Shown: positions 1-8,402 of the stretch, piece after piece
Numbering within the stretch: position 1 is the first letter of the stretch
Layout of the letters: the number at the start of each line of letters is the position of its first letter
Source: Deltaproteobacteria bacterium
GTDB lineage: Bacteria > Desulfobacterota > Desulfobulbia > Desulfobulbales > Desulfobulbaceae
Assembly (NCBI GenBank): GCA_024280455.1
Contig: JAJRQC010000105.1
Coordinates: forward strand, 1-56,003
Direction of reading: 5' to 3'
DNA length: 56,003 nucleotides
The notes under the pieces: model-generated
Told to the model about the DNA's origin: nothing
Database searches by the model: none
Seen by the model: only the letters and a program-made list of their open reading frames with translations
Position numbers and translations under genes: made by a program

Positions 1-820
1 TGGTGAAAATCCGGTCAAAGGTGGCCAGAACGGAGTCCTGGGTAATGATGGTTACATCCCGTTCACCATGGTGACGACGGCTGAGCAGGGTAAGTATTTG
101 TTGTTTAAGCCTGTCGATCTCGGCCCGGCCCCGCCCTTCAACAAGAATACGAAACAACTTTTCCGTGTCAAACAGCTTTTGCGCAAGGGCAACCGGCACC
201 ACCACCAGCTCCTGGGTATCAAGCCCCAGGGAACGGCCCTCCGAGGCCAGTACCCCGATGACCCGGCAACGGTATTCACCGATTCTGACGACCCGACCCA
301 CGGCAGGCTCGGTACCAAAAAGCTCCCGCCGCACCTTTGATCCGAGCACACAGACCGGCCGTGCCAGGTCAGGGTCACCCGGAGGGAGAAAACGACCTGC
401 AGCCAGCTTCAGGTGATGGATAGCCAGCAGAGATGTTGTCGTCCCAAGCACCGGCACCCGCCGCTCCAGCCCTTTACGGGCGATACCGCTTTCACCTATC
501 ACCACCGGAGCCTGAAGTTTGACCGTCGGCAGTCGTTCCAGGGCCTGGGCATCGCCAATGGTCAGGTCACGGGGCGTTTCACCGATAAAGGTTGACGGCA
601 CACCGGAGGCAGTCTCGGATCGGCCGGGCAGAACAATCACCAGATTGGTCCCCAGGGAAGAAAACTGCTCAACCACGTATTGCCGGGCACCTTCGCCGAC
701 ACCGGTGAGCACAATAACTGCGGCCACTCCGATACTCATGGCCAGCAGGGTGAGAACACTGCGCACCCTGCCGGCGGCAAGTGAAATCCAGGCAAAAGAG
801 AGGGTATCGGCTAGGCGCAT
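1..820 (-). CDS. MacB/FtsX-type ABC transporter permease (partial, C-terminus beyond window)
   Basis: The minus-strand frame starts at the ATG at 820 (MRLADTLSFAWISL) and stays open to the window edge, giving about 273 residues. An N-terminal membrane segment (SVLTLLAMSIGVAAVIVL, about residues 20-37) is followed by a large periplasmic domain with the MacB_PCD look, including VLGSKVRRELFG and a GxxxRIGEYRCRVIGVL stretch. The three C-terminal helices expected in FtsX permeases would lie outside the window. The start is 18 bases downstream of the ATPase stop, and the order fusion protein, ATPase, permease is the usual MacAB-type operon. It probably works with both neighbours and an unseen outer-membrane channel to export a peptide, lipid or drug; the substrate cannot be read from the sequence. 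Confidence 0.88.
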   Translation of the reverse strand, partial: MRLADTLSFAWISLAAGRVRSVLTLLAMSIGVAAVIVLTGVGEGARQYVVEQFSSLGTNLVIVLPGRSETASGVPSTFIGETPRDLTIGDAQALERLPTVKLQAPVVIGESGIARKGLERRVPVLGTTTSLLAIHHLKLAAGRFLPPGDPDLARPVCVLGSKVRRELFGTEPAVGRVVRIGEYRCRVIGVLASEGRSLGLDTQELVVVPVALAQKLFDTEKLFRILVEGRGRAEIDRLKQQILTLLSRRHHGERDVTIITQDSVLATFDRIFT

Positions 821-838
821 GTCTTTTATCTGTTCAAA

Positions 839-1507
839 TCAGGAGTCGTCGACAATCCGGCCGTCAAGAAAATGAATCCGTCGCCGGGCCCGGCTGCCGA
901 TTTCCGGATCATGGGTAACCACAATCAGGGTCAGTCCTTTGCGGTTTAACTCTTCCAGCAGGGTGATAATATCCGACCCGGAATTACTGTCCAGATTGCC
1001 GGTAGGTTCATCGGCAAGGAGGACCTCCGGTGTATTGATAACGGCCCGGGCAATGGCCACCCGCTGCCGCTGGCCGCCGGAAAGCTCTTCGGGCCTGTGG
1101 TATCTGCGCTCATACAACCCGAAATCTTCGATGATGGAAGCAGAACGCTGCTGCCGTTCGTGTGGTGGGATACCGGCCAGAAGCAGGGGAAGTTCAATGT
1201 TCTGCCTGGCGGTCAACCGGGGAATCAGGTGAAAAAACTGGAAGACAAAACCTATAGTTTGGCTGCGAAGTCGGGCCAGCTGCGTATCTTTAAGCCCGGT
1301 TACATCACGGCCGGCCAACAGGTAGTGACCGCTGGTTGGCCGGTCAAGCAGGCCGATCAGGTTCAGGAGGGTCGACTTGCCGGATCCGGACGGCCCCATG
1401 ATCGAAATGTATTCCCCGGCCTCTACCTGCAGGCTGATTCTGTCCAGAGCCCGCACCTCCTGACCACCGACGGAAAAAATTCTGCTGACATCCTGAAGGG
1501 TAATCAT
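839..1507 (-). CDS. ABC transporter ATP-binding protein (MacB/LolD type)
   Basis: This 222-residue protein is a single nucleotide-binding domain of normal family length. It has the Walker A motif GPSGSGKST (about residues 38-46), the signature LSGGQRQRVAIARA, Walker B VLLADEPTGNLD and the H-loop VVTHD. The ATGLD-type DEPTGNLDSNSG sequence is typical of the MacB/LolD/FtsE class, which powers FtsX-fold permeases rather than classical transport channels. Its ATG overlaps the stop of the upstream fusion protein (ATGA), so the two are probably translationally coupled. It drives the permease at 1-820 by ATP hydrolysis on the cytoplasmic side of the inner membrane. Confidence 0.95.
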   Translation of the reverse strand: MITLQDVSRIFSVGGQEVRALDRISLQVEAGEYISIMGPSGSGKSTLLNLIGLLDRPTSGHYLLAGRDVTGLKDTQLARLRSQTIGFVFQFFHLIPRLTARQNIELPLLLAGIPPHERQQRSASIIEDFGLYERRYHRPEELSGGQRQRVAIARAVINTPEVLLADEPTGNLDSNSGSDIITLLEELNRKGLTLIVVTHDPEIGSRARRRIHFLDGRIVDDS

Positions 1508-2675
1508 TGAACTGCGGTGTTATCATCGGCTTGTTCAATCCGCACCAGAACACCGTCTGCCACCCCCTGCCGGGCCACCGAGGTGACAATCTGATCCCCT
1601 TCTGAAAGACCGGAAAGAATTTCAACAAACTTCCAGTTGGTAAGCCCGGCCTGAACGTTCTGCCGCCGGATACGGTTCGTTTCCCTGTTCAGCACGTAGA
1701 CCGCTCCGTCCTCGAGAAGCGATTCGGCGGGAATACGGAGTGTTTTCTCTTTCCCGGCTATGATGATCTCCACATCGGCACTGTAACCGGCCAGCAGGTT
1801 TTCCGGCTTGTCAGCCGGAGAAAAACCACACTCCACTTCCACGGTTCGGGCCTGTTTAGCCTGTTCGAGTACATAGGGTGCGATACGAAGCACTGTCCCG
1901 GGAAACTTCTGGTCGGGGAAGGCGTCCAGACTGAGACGGACAGCCATATCCGATTTGATACGGGCAGCATCCATCTCGTCGATGGGTGCCGCCACGTAGA
2001 GATCGTCCAGATTGATGAGGTCAACTGCGGGCAGAGTAGCTACTCCTGTGGGTGAAGGGGTAATGAATTCCCCGATCTCACCGTTGACTTCGGCAATAAT
2101 ACCATCAAAAGGTGCCCGTAGGATTGTTCTATCCAGCCGGGCCTGCACGGTTTCCGCCTTCGCCTGACTGACAGTCACTTGAATCTTTGCCGCCTGACAG
2201 GCTGTTTTTTTGGCTAAAGCGGTGGTCACCGCCTTATCGTACAGCGCTTCGGAGGTACTCCTTTTCTGCTGCAACTCGGTAAGTCTGCGGCTGTCGCGCT
2301 CGGAAAATTCCGCCAGCAGGCAGGCTTCCCGGGCAAGGGCTTCGGCAACCGCTGTCTCTTGCCGGTTCAACTTGAGCTGGGCCTGAATATCATCATTCCA
2401 CAGGGTCAGCAGGACCTGTCCTTGTTTAACCTGATCCCCTTTCTGAACCTCCAGCGAAGCGATCTGGCCGCCGATTGCAGGGGCCAGCCTGGCCCGGTGT
2501 CTGGCCTTGACGGTTCCAGCCCGGGTATTGGCCACGGTCGACTCCACAAGTCCCCTGGCTACAGTGGTCACGGTAACCAAAATCGGCTGTTCCCGGTTCA
2601 GATATCGATAACCGCCATAGGTCGCCGCAACCAGCAGTAAAACAACGATCAGATAACGAATTTTGATAACCTCAT
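1504..2675 (-). CDS. Efflux periplasmic membrane-fusion protein (MacA/HlyD family), N-terminus apparently frameshifted
   Basis: The continuous frame from the TTG at 2580 to 1504 encodes a periplasmic adaptor. It has a lipoyl half-motif near APAIGGQIASLEVQKGDQV, a charged alpha-helical hairpin (about residues 70-150), the returning lipoyl half ILRAPFDGIIAEV and beta-barrel domains. The frame upstream of 2580 encodes an ideal membrane anchor (VVLLLVAATYGGYRYL) but has no ATG, GTG or TTG before a TAG. An ATG at 2675 in the neighbouring frame reads MRLSKF and stops after eight codons. One extra A in the A4 run at 2661-2664 would join the two as MRLSKIRYLIVV. This is either a real frameshift mutation or a sequencing/assembly error. 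The body is otherwise intact and overlaps the ATPase gene by four bases. Confidence 0.85.
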
Positions 2676-2727
2676 AATACGTTAAATGGGTCTATTGCAC
2701 AGTCTGGAAAAACAACACATACAAACG

Positions 2728-2757
2728 GTCGCCGTCGGTGGCGAGACTTTTCGGATC
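2728..2757 (+). repeat. Partial degenerate copy of the ~110 bp intergenic repeat (family 1)
   Basis: The stretch GTCGCCGTCGGTGGCGAGAC followed by TTTTCGGA resembles the centre of the family-1 repeat at 6692-6810 (CTCCGCCGTCGGTTTCGTGG then CTTTTCG). Only this core is recognisable; the ends are absent. It lies in the 160-base gap between the fusion-protein gene and prmA, which holds nothing else that I can identify. Confidence 0.4.
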
Positions 2758-2838
2758 CTCGCCAATCAGCATTGGGCTTTATTGCAAATCAGTCCCTCTA
2801 CAAAATATACCTTTTTCCCCATGAATCCATAACTTTTT

Positions 2839-3747
2839 TCAGTTCATCTCCAACAACAACGCAGCCCATTCCCCGTCATGTTCGCTGGCCTGCAGCTGAA
2901 GGCCGAGCTTGGCATACATTTGGATGATGTTTTCTTCCTGCTCACCGGATAAAATACCGGCCAGGATAACCCTGCCGCCGGGGGAGAGCAGCGCTTTCAA
3001 CTGCGGTGCCATTTCCACCAACACGTCATAAACGATATTGGCGAGAATACATGAAAAAGGCCCCTGGATATCGGCAAGTGCGGTTCCACTGATTGAAACT
3101 TTGTCGGCAAGCCCGTTGGCTGCAACATTTTCTCCCGCCACCCGGACCGCTTCCGGATCATTGTCAATCGCCACCACCGAATCCACGCCAAACAGGGCCG
3201 CCGCCATAGCCAGAATCCCGGTGCCGGTGCCCACATCCAGGACTCTTTCCACCGGTTGCACGGCCAGACAGGTCGTCAGCAGAGACAGGGCCATCCGGGT
3301 CGATTCATGCTGCCCGGTGCCGAATGCCTGGCCGGGATCCATCTCAATGATCTTTTCGTTGCCTGCGGCCTGATATTCTTCCCATGAAGGCTTGATGATG
3401 AGCCCGGGCACAATCTCCACCGGGGTAAAAAACCGTTTCCAACTGGTGGCCCAGTCCTGATCATCGATAATCTCGGTGCGCATTTCCGGGATCGGCTCAG
3501 CATAGAGCTGAAACAACTCCCCTAGAACCTGGCGCACAGAGCCGAGGATCTCCGTTTCATCCGCCCCGTTTTCAACCGGAAAAAAACCACTGATCAGACT
3601 GCCGGATTCCGTTTCCGGGCTGATTTCCACCCCGGATCCACTGAGCACACCCAGCATGTCCGACACCGACTCAACAAGACGCGTGGGTGTCTGCAGGCTG
3701 AGCTTCAACCACTTCCTGCCCGCTGACTTTGTATTCTTTTCAACCAT
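2839..3747 (-). CDS. prmA: Ribosomal protein L11 methyltransferase
   Basis: This 302-residue protein has the normal PrmA length and layout: an N-terminal substrate-recognition domain (WLKLSLQTPTRLVESVSDML) and a class I SAM-dependent methyltransferase domain. The SAM-binding motif I is RVLDVGTGTGILAMAAALFG (about residues 170-189), followed by the acidic motif VVAIDNDPEAV and the catalytic-region motif LANIVYDVL. The family trimethylates lysines and the N-terminus of ribosomal protein L11. The linker sequence EMDPGQAFGTGQHESTRM is highly characteristic of PrmA. It is a single gene, divergent from the RACo-like gene at 3833. Confidence 0.95.
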   Translation of the reverse strand: MVEKNTKSAGRKWLKLSLQTPTRLVESVSDMLGVLSGSGVEISPETESGSLISGFFPVENGADETEILGSVRQVLGELFQLYAEPIPEMRTEIIDDQDWATSWKRFFTPVEIVPGLIIKPSWEEYQAAGNEKIIEMDPGQAFGTGQHESTRMALSLLTTCLAVQPVERVLDVGTGTGILAMAAALFGVDSVVAIDNDPEAVRVAGENVAANGLADKVSISGTALADIQGPFSCILANIVYDVLVEMAPQLKALLSPGGRVILAGILSGEQEENIIQMYAKLGLQLQASEHDGEWAALLLEMN

Positions 3748-3832
3748 CGCCGTTCCCTCGTTGCCTTCTCACCGATTTCATGCTATAAATTCCTATTTCT
3801 AAACAAAATCACTGTATTAATCCCGGAGCATC

Positions 3833-5764
3833 ATGAAGCATACCATCCAATTCCTCCCTGACAATATAACCGTAAGCGTTGACAAGGGCGAGAACTTACT
3901 TTCGGCAGCTGCGGCTGCCGGTGTTTATATCCATGCTTACTGCGGCGGCGACGGTGTCTGCGGAAAATGCAAGGTCAAGGTCGACCAGGGAGAGGTCGGC
4001 TCACACAAGGCCAATCTCAAACAGGACGACTGGGATCAGGGCTTTCGCCTGGCCTGTCTGTCATCGGTTGAGTCCGATCTGGTAGTCTCGATTCCGGAAA
4101 TGACCACCAAGAGCGGCAAGGCCCTCAAGCGAAAACCAAAAACCACCCGCACCATATCCGCCCGTTCACTCGACACCCTGATCGGCCGGTGGAAGACCGA
4201 TCCGCCGGTCAGTAAACTCTACCTTGAGCTGGACCCGCCGACCATGGAAGACAATATCTCCGATATGCAGCGGGTTATGCGGGGTATCAGGAAGGTCATG
4301 CCCGACCCCCGGGAACCATCCTACGACCACCCGGAACTGATCAAAATCCTGCCCCGAGCCCTGCGTGACTCAGAATGGAAGATCACTCTGCTGCTGCTGC
4401 GGGGTAAATACAAAGGAGAAACCTTCCGGATCATTGATGTTGAATCCGGCAATACCACTTCCCGCCTGTACGGGCTGGCCGTCGATATCGGCACCACCAC
4501 CTGTTCCGGTGTTCTGGTCGACCTGAACAGCGGGAAGATCATTGCCGAGGCCTCCGGCTACAACGGCCAGATCAGTTACGGCGAAGATGTTATCTCCCGG
4601 ATCATTTACGCCAACCGGCCCGGCGGCCTCAGGTCCCTGCAGGAAAAAGTGGTCAACACCATAAACACCATTATCGAGGATATATGTCGAGAGGTGATCA
4701 TCAGCCCGGCCGATATCAGCTACATCATGGCTGCCGGCAACACGGTCATGTCGCATCTTTTGCTCGGACTTGATCCAAAATACATTCGCGAGTCCCCCTA
4801 TGTGCCGTCAGTGAGCCAGTTCCCGCTGACCAAGGCGGCGGACCTCGGCATCCATGCCCATCCCAGCGTCCGCCTTTTCCTGTACCCCTGCATCGCCTCC
4901 TATGTCGGCGGCGACATCGTCGCCGGGGTCCATGCCTGCCGGATGGCCAAGTCGGAACAGATCAGCCTGTTTATCGATATCGGAACTAATGGCGAGATTG
5001 TGGTCGGCAACAAGGACTGGATGGTCTGCGCGGCCTGTTCGGCCGGTCCGGCCTTTGAGGGTGGCGGCATTCAGTACGGCATGCGGGCCTCGACCGGGGC
5101 CATTGAAAATTTTCAAATTCATCCAGAAACCTTTGACCCGATGATCGTCACCATCGGCCGGATCAAACCCAGTGGGATCTGCGGCTCCGGCCTGATTTCC
5201 ATTGTCTCCGAGCTCCTGGAGGCCGGAGTTATTGACCAGCAGGGCAAGTTCAGCCGCAACCTTGACACTGCCCGGATCCGGGACGGTCGCGATGGCTGGG
5301 AATATGTACTCGCCTGGGGACAGGACTCTCTCATCGGCGAGGATATTATCATTTCCGAGGTCGATATCGACAACCTGATGCGGGCCAAAGGAGCCATGTA
5401 CGCCGGCTATCAGACCCTGCTCGATTCCGTCGGCCTTACCTTTGATGATCTGGATCGAGTCATCATGGCAGGGAACTTCGGGGCCTATATCGATCTGGAA
5501 AAGGCCATCTGCATAGGCCTGCTGCCCGATGTTGATCGGAATAAATTTTTCTATCTCGGCAATGCCTCCATGCTCGGTTGCCAGATCAGTCTCTCCGATG
5601 TGGACCGTTTCCGCGACCGGGATGAGGTCAGGAAGTTGATTACCAACCTGGAGCTGGCCGAAAATAACGAATTCATGTCCTATTACATGGCCTCACTCTT
5701 TCTGCCCCACACCGACATGGCCCTGTTTCCCAGCGTACAGGATAAGCTGGCCGAATTAACCTGA
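3833..5764 (+). CDS. RACo-like reductive activator of corrinoid proteins (2Fe-2S ferredoxin + ASKHA ATPase)
   Basis: This 643-residue protein starts with a plant-type [2Fe-2S] ferredoxin domain (residues 1-95) whose ligands are Cys37, Cys43, Cys46 and Cys75 (CGGDGVCGKC ... ACLS). A linker leads to an ASKHA-fold ATPase from about residue 213, with phosphate-binding loops AVDIGTTTCSG and FIDIGTNGEIV and an adenosine region MAGNFGAYIDL. This is the layout of RACo proteins, which use ATP to push an electron onto the inactive Co(II) state of corrinoid proteins. No corrinoid protein or methyltransferase gene is nearby, so its partner is encoded elsewhere. It stands alone between a divergent prmA and a DUF3592 gene. 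Confidence 0.9.
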   Translation: MKHTIQFLPDNITVSVDKGENLLSAAAAAGVYIHAYCGGDGVCGKCKVKVDQGEVGSHKANLKQDDWDQGFRLACLSSVESDLVVSIPEMTTKSGKALKRKPKTTRTISARSLDTLIGRWKTDPPVSKLYLELDPPTMEDNISDMQRVMRGIRKVMPDPREPSYDHPELIKILPRALRDSEWKITLLLLRGKYKGETFRIIDVESGNTTSRLYGLAVDIGTTTCSGVLVDLNSGKIIAEASGYNGQISYGEDVISRIIYANRPGGLRSLQEKVVNTINTIIEDICREVIISPADISYIMAAGNTVMSHLLLGLDPKYIRESPYVPSVSQFPLTKAADLGIHAHPSVRLFLYPCIASYVGGDIVAGVHACRMAKSEQISLFIDIGTNGEIVVGNKDWMVCAACSAGPAFEGGGIQYGMRASTGAIENFQIHPETFDPMIVTIGRIKPSGICGSGLISIVSELLEAGVIDQQGKFSRNLDTARIRDGRDGWEYVLAWGQDSLIGEDIIISEVDIDNLMRAKGAMYAGYQTLLDSVGLTFDDLDRVIMAGNFGAYIDLEKAICIGLLPDVDRNKFFYLGNASMLGCQISLSDVDRFRDRDEVRKLITNLELAENNEFMSYYMASLFLPHTDMALFPSVQDKLAELT

Positions 5765-5901
5765 AAGATAACATCGTTCATCGTTGAACAACACATGAAG
5801 TTACCCTCCGACACTTTTTCAATTCCAAGTATACGGGATTCTGGTTACTCTCCAGCAATGGTCTCCCTTATCCCCCAGCTCAGTGTTCAGGGTACCCGGT
5901 C

Positions 5902-6414
5902 ATGAAGAAAGAACCTGTTTCCTGCGGAGTCGGCCAAAAATCAACCATTCTGTTGCTGCTTGTCCTCTTCTGCCTGTTCAACGCAGCCATGCTGTTTCGG
6001 GCGGCGGTGAATACGCTCTATTTTCTGGAAGATGCCGGAAAAGACTACACCGAGATCACGGCTACGGTCACCGAGCTGCAGCCGGAGCAGGACCCCTATA
6101 GGCAGCTGATCACGCCGGTGTTTTCCTTTGACTACAAGGGGGAGATGATGACCCGCAAGGCCCCGGCCCTGCAATATGTACCCCGAGAGTCCGGCACCGC
6201 CCCTTACAGGGTTGGCGATGTAGTTTCCCTCTGGATTCACGATTTCCAAGGGGACATCATCGTGCCGCCAAAGCTCAGTCGAAGGGATATCGGCATATCA
6301 CAGCTTGTGGTCAGTGCCCTTTCACTGGTCCTTGCTCTTGTTTTGTGGAAAATTCGCAATGCACTTGCAGGACGAAAACAAAAATCTTCACCCCAGGATC
6401 AGATCACCTCATAG
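5902..6414 (+). CDS. DUF3592-type membrane protein
   Basis: This 170-residue protein has two membrane segments: one near the N-terminus (STILLLLVLFCLFNAAMLF) and one near the C-terminus (LVVSALSLVLALVLWKI). Between them lies a beta-rich domain with YTEITATVTELQPEQ, FSFDYKGEMMTRKAPALQY and YRVGDVVSLWIHDFQGDII, the pattern of DUF3592 proteins. The family has no established function; the soluble domain should face the periplasm. The gene follows the RACo-like gene by 137 bases and is followed after 54 bases by a small lipoprotein gene. The family assignment is by recognition of the pattern only. Confidence 0.7.
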   Translation: MKKEPVSCGVGQKSTILLLLVLFCLFNAAMLFRAAVNTLYFLEDAGKDYTEITATVTELQPEQDPYRQLITPVFSFDYKGEMMTRKAPALQYVPRESGTAPYRVGDVVSLWIHDFQGDIIVPPKLSRRDIGISQLVVSALSLVLALVLWKIRNALAGRKQKSSPQDQITS

Positions 6415-6468
6415 AGATGAAAGAAAAAATTCTGCAGGGCAGAAACCCACCCATACAGGAGAACCACC

Positions 6469-6687
6469 ATGCGCTATCGACACCTTTTTCTTTTTGCACT
6501 GACAGCCGTTCTACTGGCCGCCTGCTCAGGTGATACCGACAACGACAAAAAAAGTGCTCCGGAAAAAATAACCAGCCAGATTGCGGAAAAAGCCGTGCAA
6601 CAGATCCAGGAGCCCCTGGATAAAGCCCGCCAAGCCGCTGCTGCAACAGAGGAACACAACCAACGGGTTAAGGATTCCTCGAATTAA
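6469..6687 (+). CDS. Small lipoprotein
   Basis: This 72-residue protein begins with a lipoprotein signal peptide ending in LLAAC (Cys19), so it should be lipidated and membrane-anchored in the envelope. The mature part is short, hydrophilic and rich in Lys, Glu, Gln and Ala (KAVQQIQEPLDKARQAAAA), probably a single amphipathic helix. A good ribosome binding site (AGGAGA) lies seven bases before the ATG. No enzymatic function is suggested. A family-1 repeat begins four bases after its stop codon. Confidence 0.75.
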   Translation: MRYRHLFLFALTAVLLAACSGDTDNDKKSAPEKITSQIAEKAVQQIQEPLDKARQAAAATEEHNQRVKDSSN

Positions 6688-6691
6688 TTTT

Positions 6692-6810
6692 GATGGACTC
6701 GTAAAAAGTCAAAACCGCCATTTGCGCAGTACGGAATTACAAGATGACACGACCTCTCCGCCGTCGGTTTCGTGGCTTTTCGAAGTCTACGCTTATCTAC
6801 GACACCGACA
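6692..6810 (+). repeat. Family-1 intergenic repeat, copy A (119 bp)
   Basis: The element runs from GATGGACTCGTAAAAAGTC to ACGACACCGACA. It matches copy B at 7760-7861 (reverse orientation) almost base for base, except for an 18 bp block CGAAGTCTACGCTTATCT at 6781-6798 that copy B lacks. A third, more diverged copy lies at 29733-29847. Copy A begins four bases after the stop codon of the lipoprotein gene. It looks like a dispersed MITE- or REP-like sequence; no coding potential is conserved. Confidence 0.8.
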
Positions 6811-6850
6811 ATTTTTAAAACACCAAAAAAACCACTTCTACTATTCTTCC

Positions 6851-7225
6851 ATGCCGATTTCATTTCACTATGACAGGAAAAAAGAAGCCCTGTACGGAAC
6901 GATGACGGGGCAGGTGACTGAAGAAGAATTTCAGACATCGTTGCAAGAGATTCTGCAATCCGCTCAGTTTCCACCCGATACCAGAACCCTGTGGGATTTG
7001 CGGGAACTGGATTTCAGTACAATTGACAGTCTCATGGAAAAACGTTTCATCACCATCCGAAGAGAATATCCGGAAAGAGGCCGGGCACGACTTGCATTCA
7101 TCGTTGCCGGCGATCTCGCTTTCGGCATGGGCAGGATGTACGAAATGCTCTCAGAGGATTTACCCCAGACAATCAGGACATTCAGGAAATATTCAGAGGG
7201 TGAGAACTGGCTGCTTGGACGATAG
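6851..7225 (+). CDS. SpoIIAA/STAS-like small protein
   Basis: This 124-residue frame begins at the ATG at 6851 (MPISFHYDRKKEALYGTMTG). It continues with EEFQTSLQEIL, TLWDLRELDFSTIDSLMEKRF and RLAFIVAGDLAFGMGRMYEML. The alternating strand-helix pattern, with TLWDLRELDF as a central strand, fits the small SpoIIAA/STAS-like family found alone in many environmental bacteria. The role is unknown. No strong ribosome binding site precedes the ATG. The gene is enclosed by inverted family-1 repeats (6692-6810 and 7760-7861), so it may be carried by, or trapped between, mobile sequences. Confidence 0.6.
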   Translation: MPISFHYDRKKEALYGTMTGQVTEEEFQTSLQEILQSAQFPPDTRTLWDLRELDFSTIDSLMEKRFITIRREYPERGRARLAFIVAGDLAFGMGRMYEMLSEDLPQTIRTFRKYSEGENWLLGR

Positions 7226-7759
7226 GCTGTCTGGAAATATCGTACAGCACCTTCAAGCGCATGGGCGTTTGAGCGTCGCATCACATCACGGCATGAGACG
7301 ATCTATGAAAAGATCGAAAATATTGTTTATTGCAATCTGATTGGGGATCACTCATCTCCGCGGCGGCGATGGCGGCCCATGGCAAGCCCCATGCCTACGG
7401 TTCCGCAGGGAGTTCGGAAGGCTTTACCCCTGCTTTTCATACGGCAGGCACCACCTTTGACGCCTCGCCGCACACGGCTACCAGATGTTCCAAAATTCCG
7501 ACTTTCATCAATACTCCCTCATATCCGTTTCGTGATGAAACCGGACAGTTTTTGGTAAGGAGAAAGTCGATGTGCAGCGGAAACTGTTCTGCATTGTCCA
7601 CAACCTGAAAAAAGTCCATCGATACGGGCCAGGATTTGCATAAAAAGGGAAAATATGAGAGAATCATTCATAACAAGGCAATGCAATATCAAACGACAGG
7701 CCGTAGCCCCTTTTTTCATCGAGGGTTTTAAATGGATAACTTTTTTTAATCTTCATCTT
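7226..7759. other. Non-coding or decayed stretch without a recognisable gene
   Basis: All six frames are interrupted or give only short low-complexity products here. The minus-strand frame 7437-7667 (containing MDFFQVVDNAEQFPLHIDFL) is the longest that looks protein-like, but I recognise no family and see no ribosome binding site. The stretch lies between the SpoIIAA-like gene and the inverted repeat copy B. It may be the remnant of a gene that once sat between the two repeats. Confidence 0.4.
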
Positions 7760-7861
7760 TGTCGGTGTCGTAAAAAGCCACGAAACCGACGGCGGAGAGG
7801 TCATATCGTCTTGTAATTCCGTACTGGGCAAGTGGCTGTTTTGACTTTTTATGAGTCCATC
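7760..7861 (-). repeat. Family-1 intergenic repeat, copy B (102 bp, inverted relative to copy A)
   Basis: Read on the minus strand from 7861, it runs GATGGACTCATAAAAAGTC ... GTACGGAATTACAAGACGAT ... CCTCTCCGCCGTCGGTTTCG ... ACGACACCGACA. It matches copy A at about nine positions in ten but lacks the internal 18 bp block. The two copies face each other across about 950 bases and form a long inverted repeat around the SpoIIAA-like gene. Confidence 0.8.
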
Positions 7862-7974
7862 ATCTTTGCGAGTCTGTTGGGGCTTATTTGCCACGACGCA
7901 TGCAAAATACGTAAATTCCGCGCCAATTTTGCCAGTCCCTGATGCAGGCCTTAGCCGCAAATTCAGGATATTCG

Positions 7975-8385
7975 CATAAACCAGCATGGCTGGACCAGGA
8001 TTTTACAGGTCACAGCCACAACCAGATAAGCGTAGACTTCGACTATGAAAATAGCCCGGAACGACACAACTTCGCTGGTCATTTTCGGATAAACCAGCAT
8101 GGCTGGACCAAGATTTTTAACGTCACAGCCACAACAAAGCATGAAAATAGCCCGGATCGGCATCACTTCGTGGGCGATTTTCGGATAAACCAGCATGGCT
8201 GGACCAGATTTTTAACGTCACAGCCACAACCAAGGATGAAAATAGCCTGATACGACATCACTTCGTGGGTTATTTTCGGATAAACCAGCATGGCTGGACC
8301 AGATTTTACAAGTCTCAGCCACAACAAACTATGAAAATAGCCCGAAAGACTCCATCTTCGCAGGCTATTTTCGGATACATTGAAA
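7975..8385 (+). repeat. Tandem array of a ~95 bp unit (family 2), four units plus a partial fifth
   Basis: Units begin with CCAGCATGGCTGGACCA at 7981, 8094, 8190 and 8285, giving spacings of 113, 96 and 95 bases. Each unit holds an imperfect palindrome (CCAGCATGGCTGG), the block CACAGCCACAAC and a stem-loop with arms like GAAAATAGCCC and GGGCGATTTTC. The first unit is longer because it carries an 18 bp module AGATAAGCGTAGACTTCG at 8024-8041. The last unit ends in the leader of the histidine kinase gene. A single reverse copy lies at 17188-17340. Confidence 0.85.
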
Positions 8386-8402
8386 GTGGAGGGGGGCCCC
8401 CT

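Noticed and set aside
7226-7360. IS30-type transposase fragment (a frame with RHETIYEKI)
   Set aside because: Only a few residues resemble the IS30 motif; the rest of the frame does not match and has no further transposase features.
7975-8385. CRISPR array
   Set aside because: The units are about 95 bp with internal stem-loops and similar sequence throughout; there are no short repeats with unique spacers and no cas genes.
8265-8402. N-terminal 46-residue extension of the histidine kinase from the ATG at 8265
   Set aside because: It is translated repeat sequence; the GTG at 8403 has a strong ribosome binding site and starts directly before the first membrane segment.
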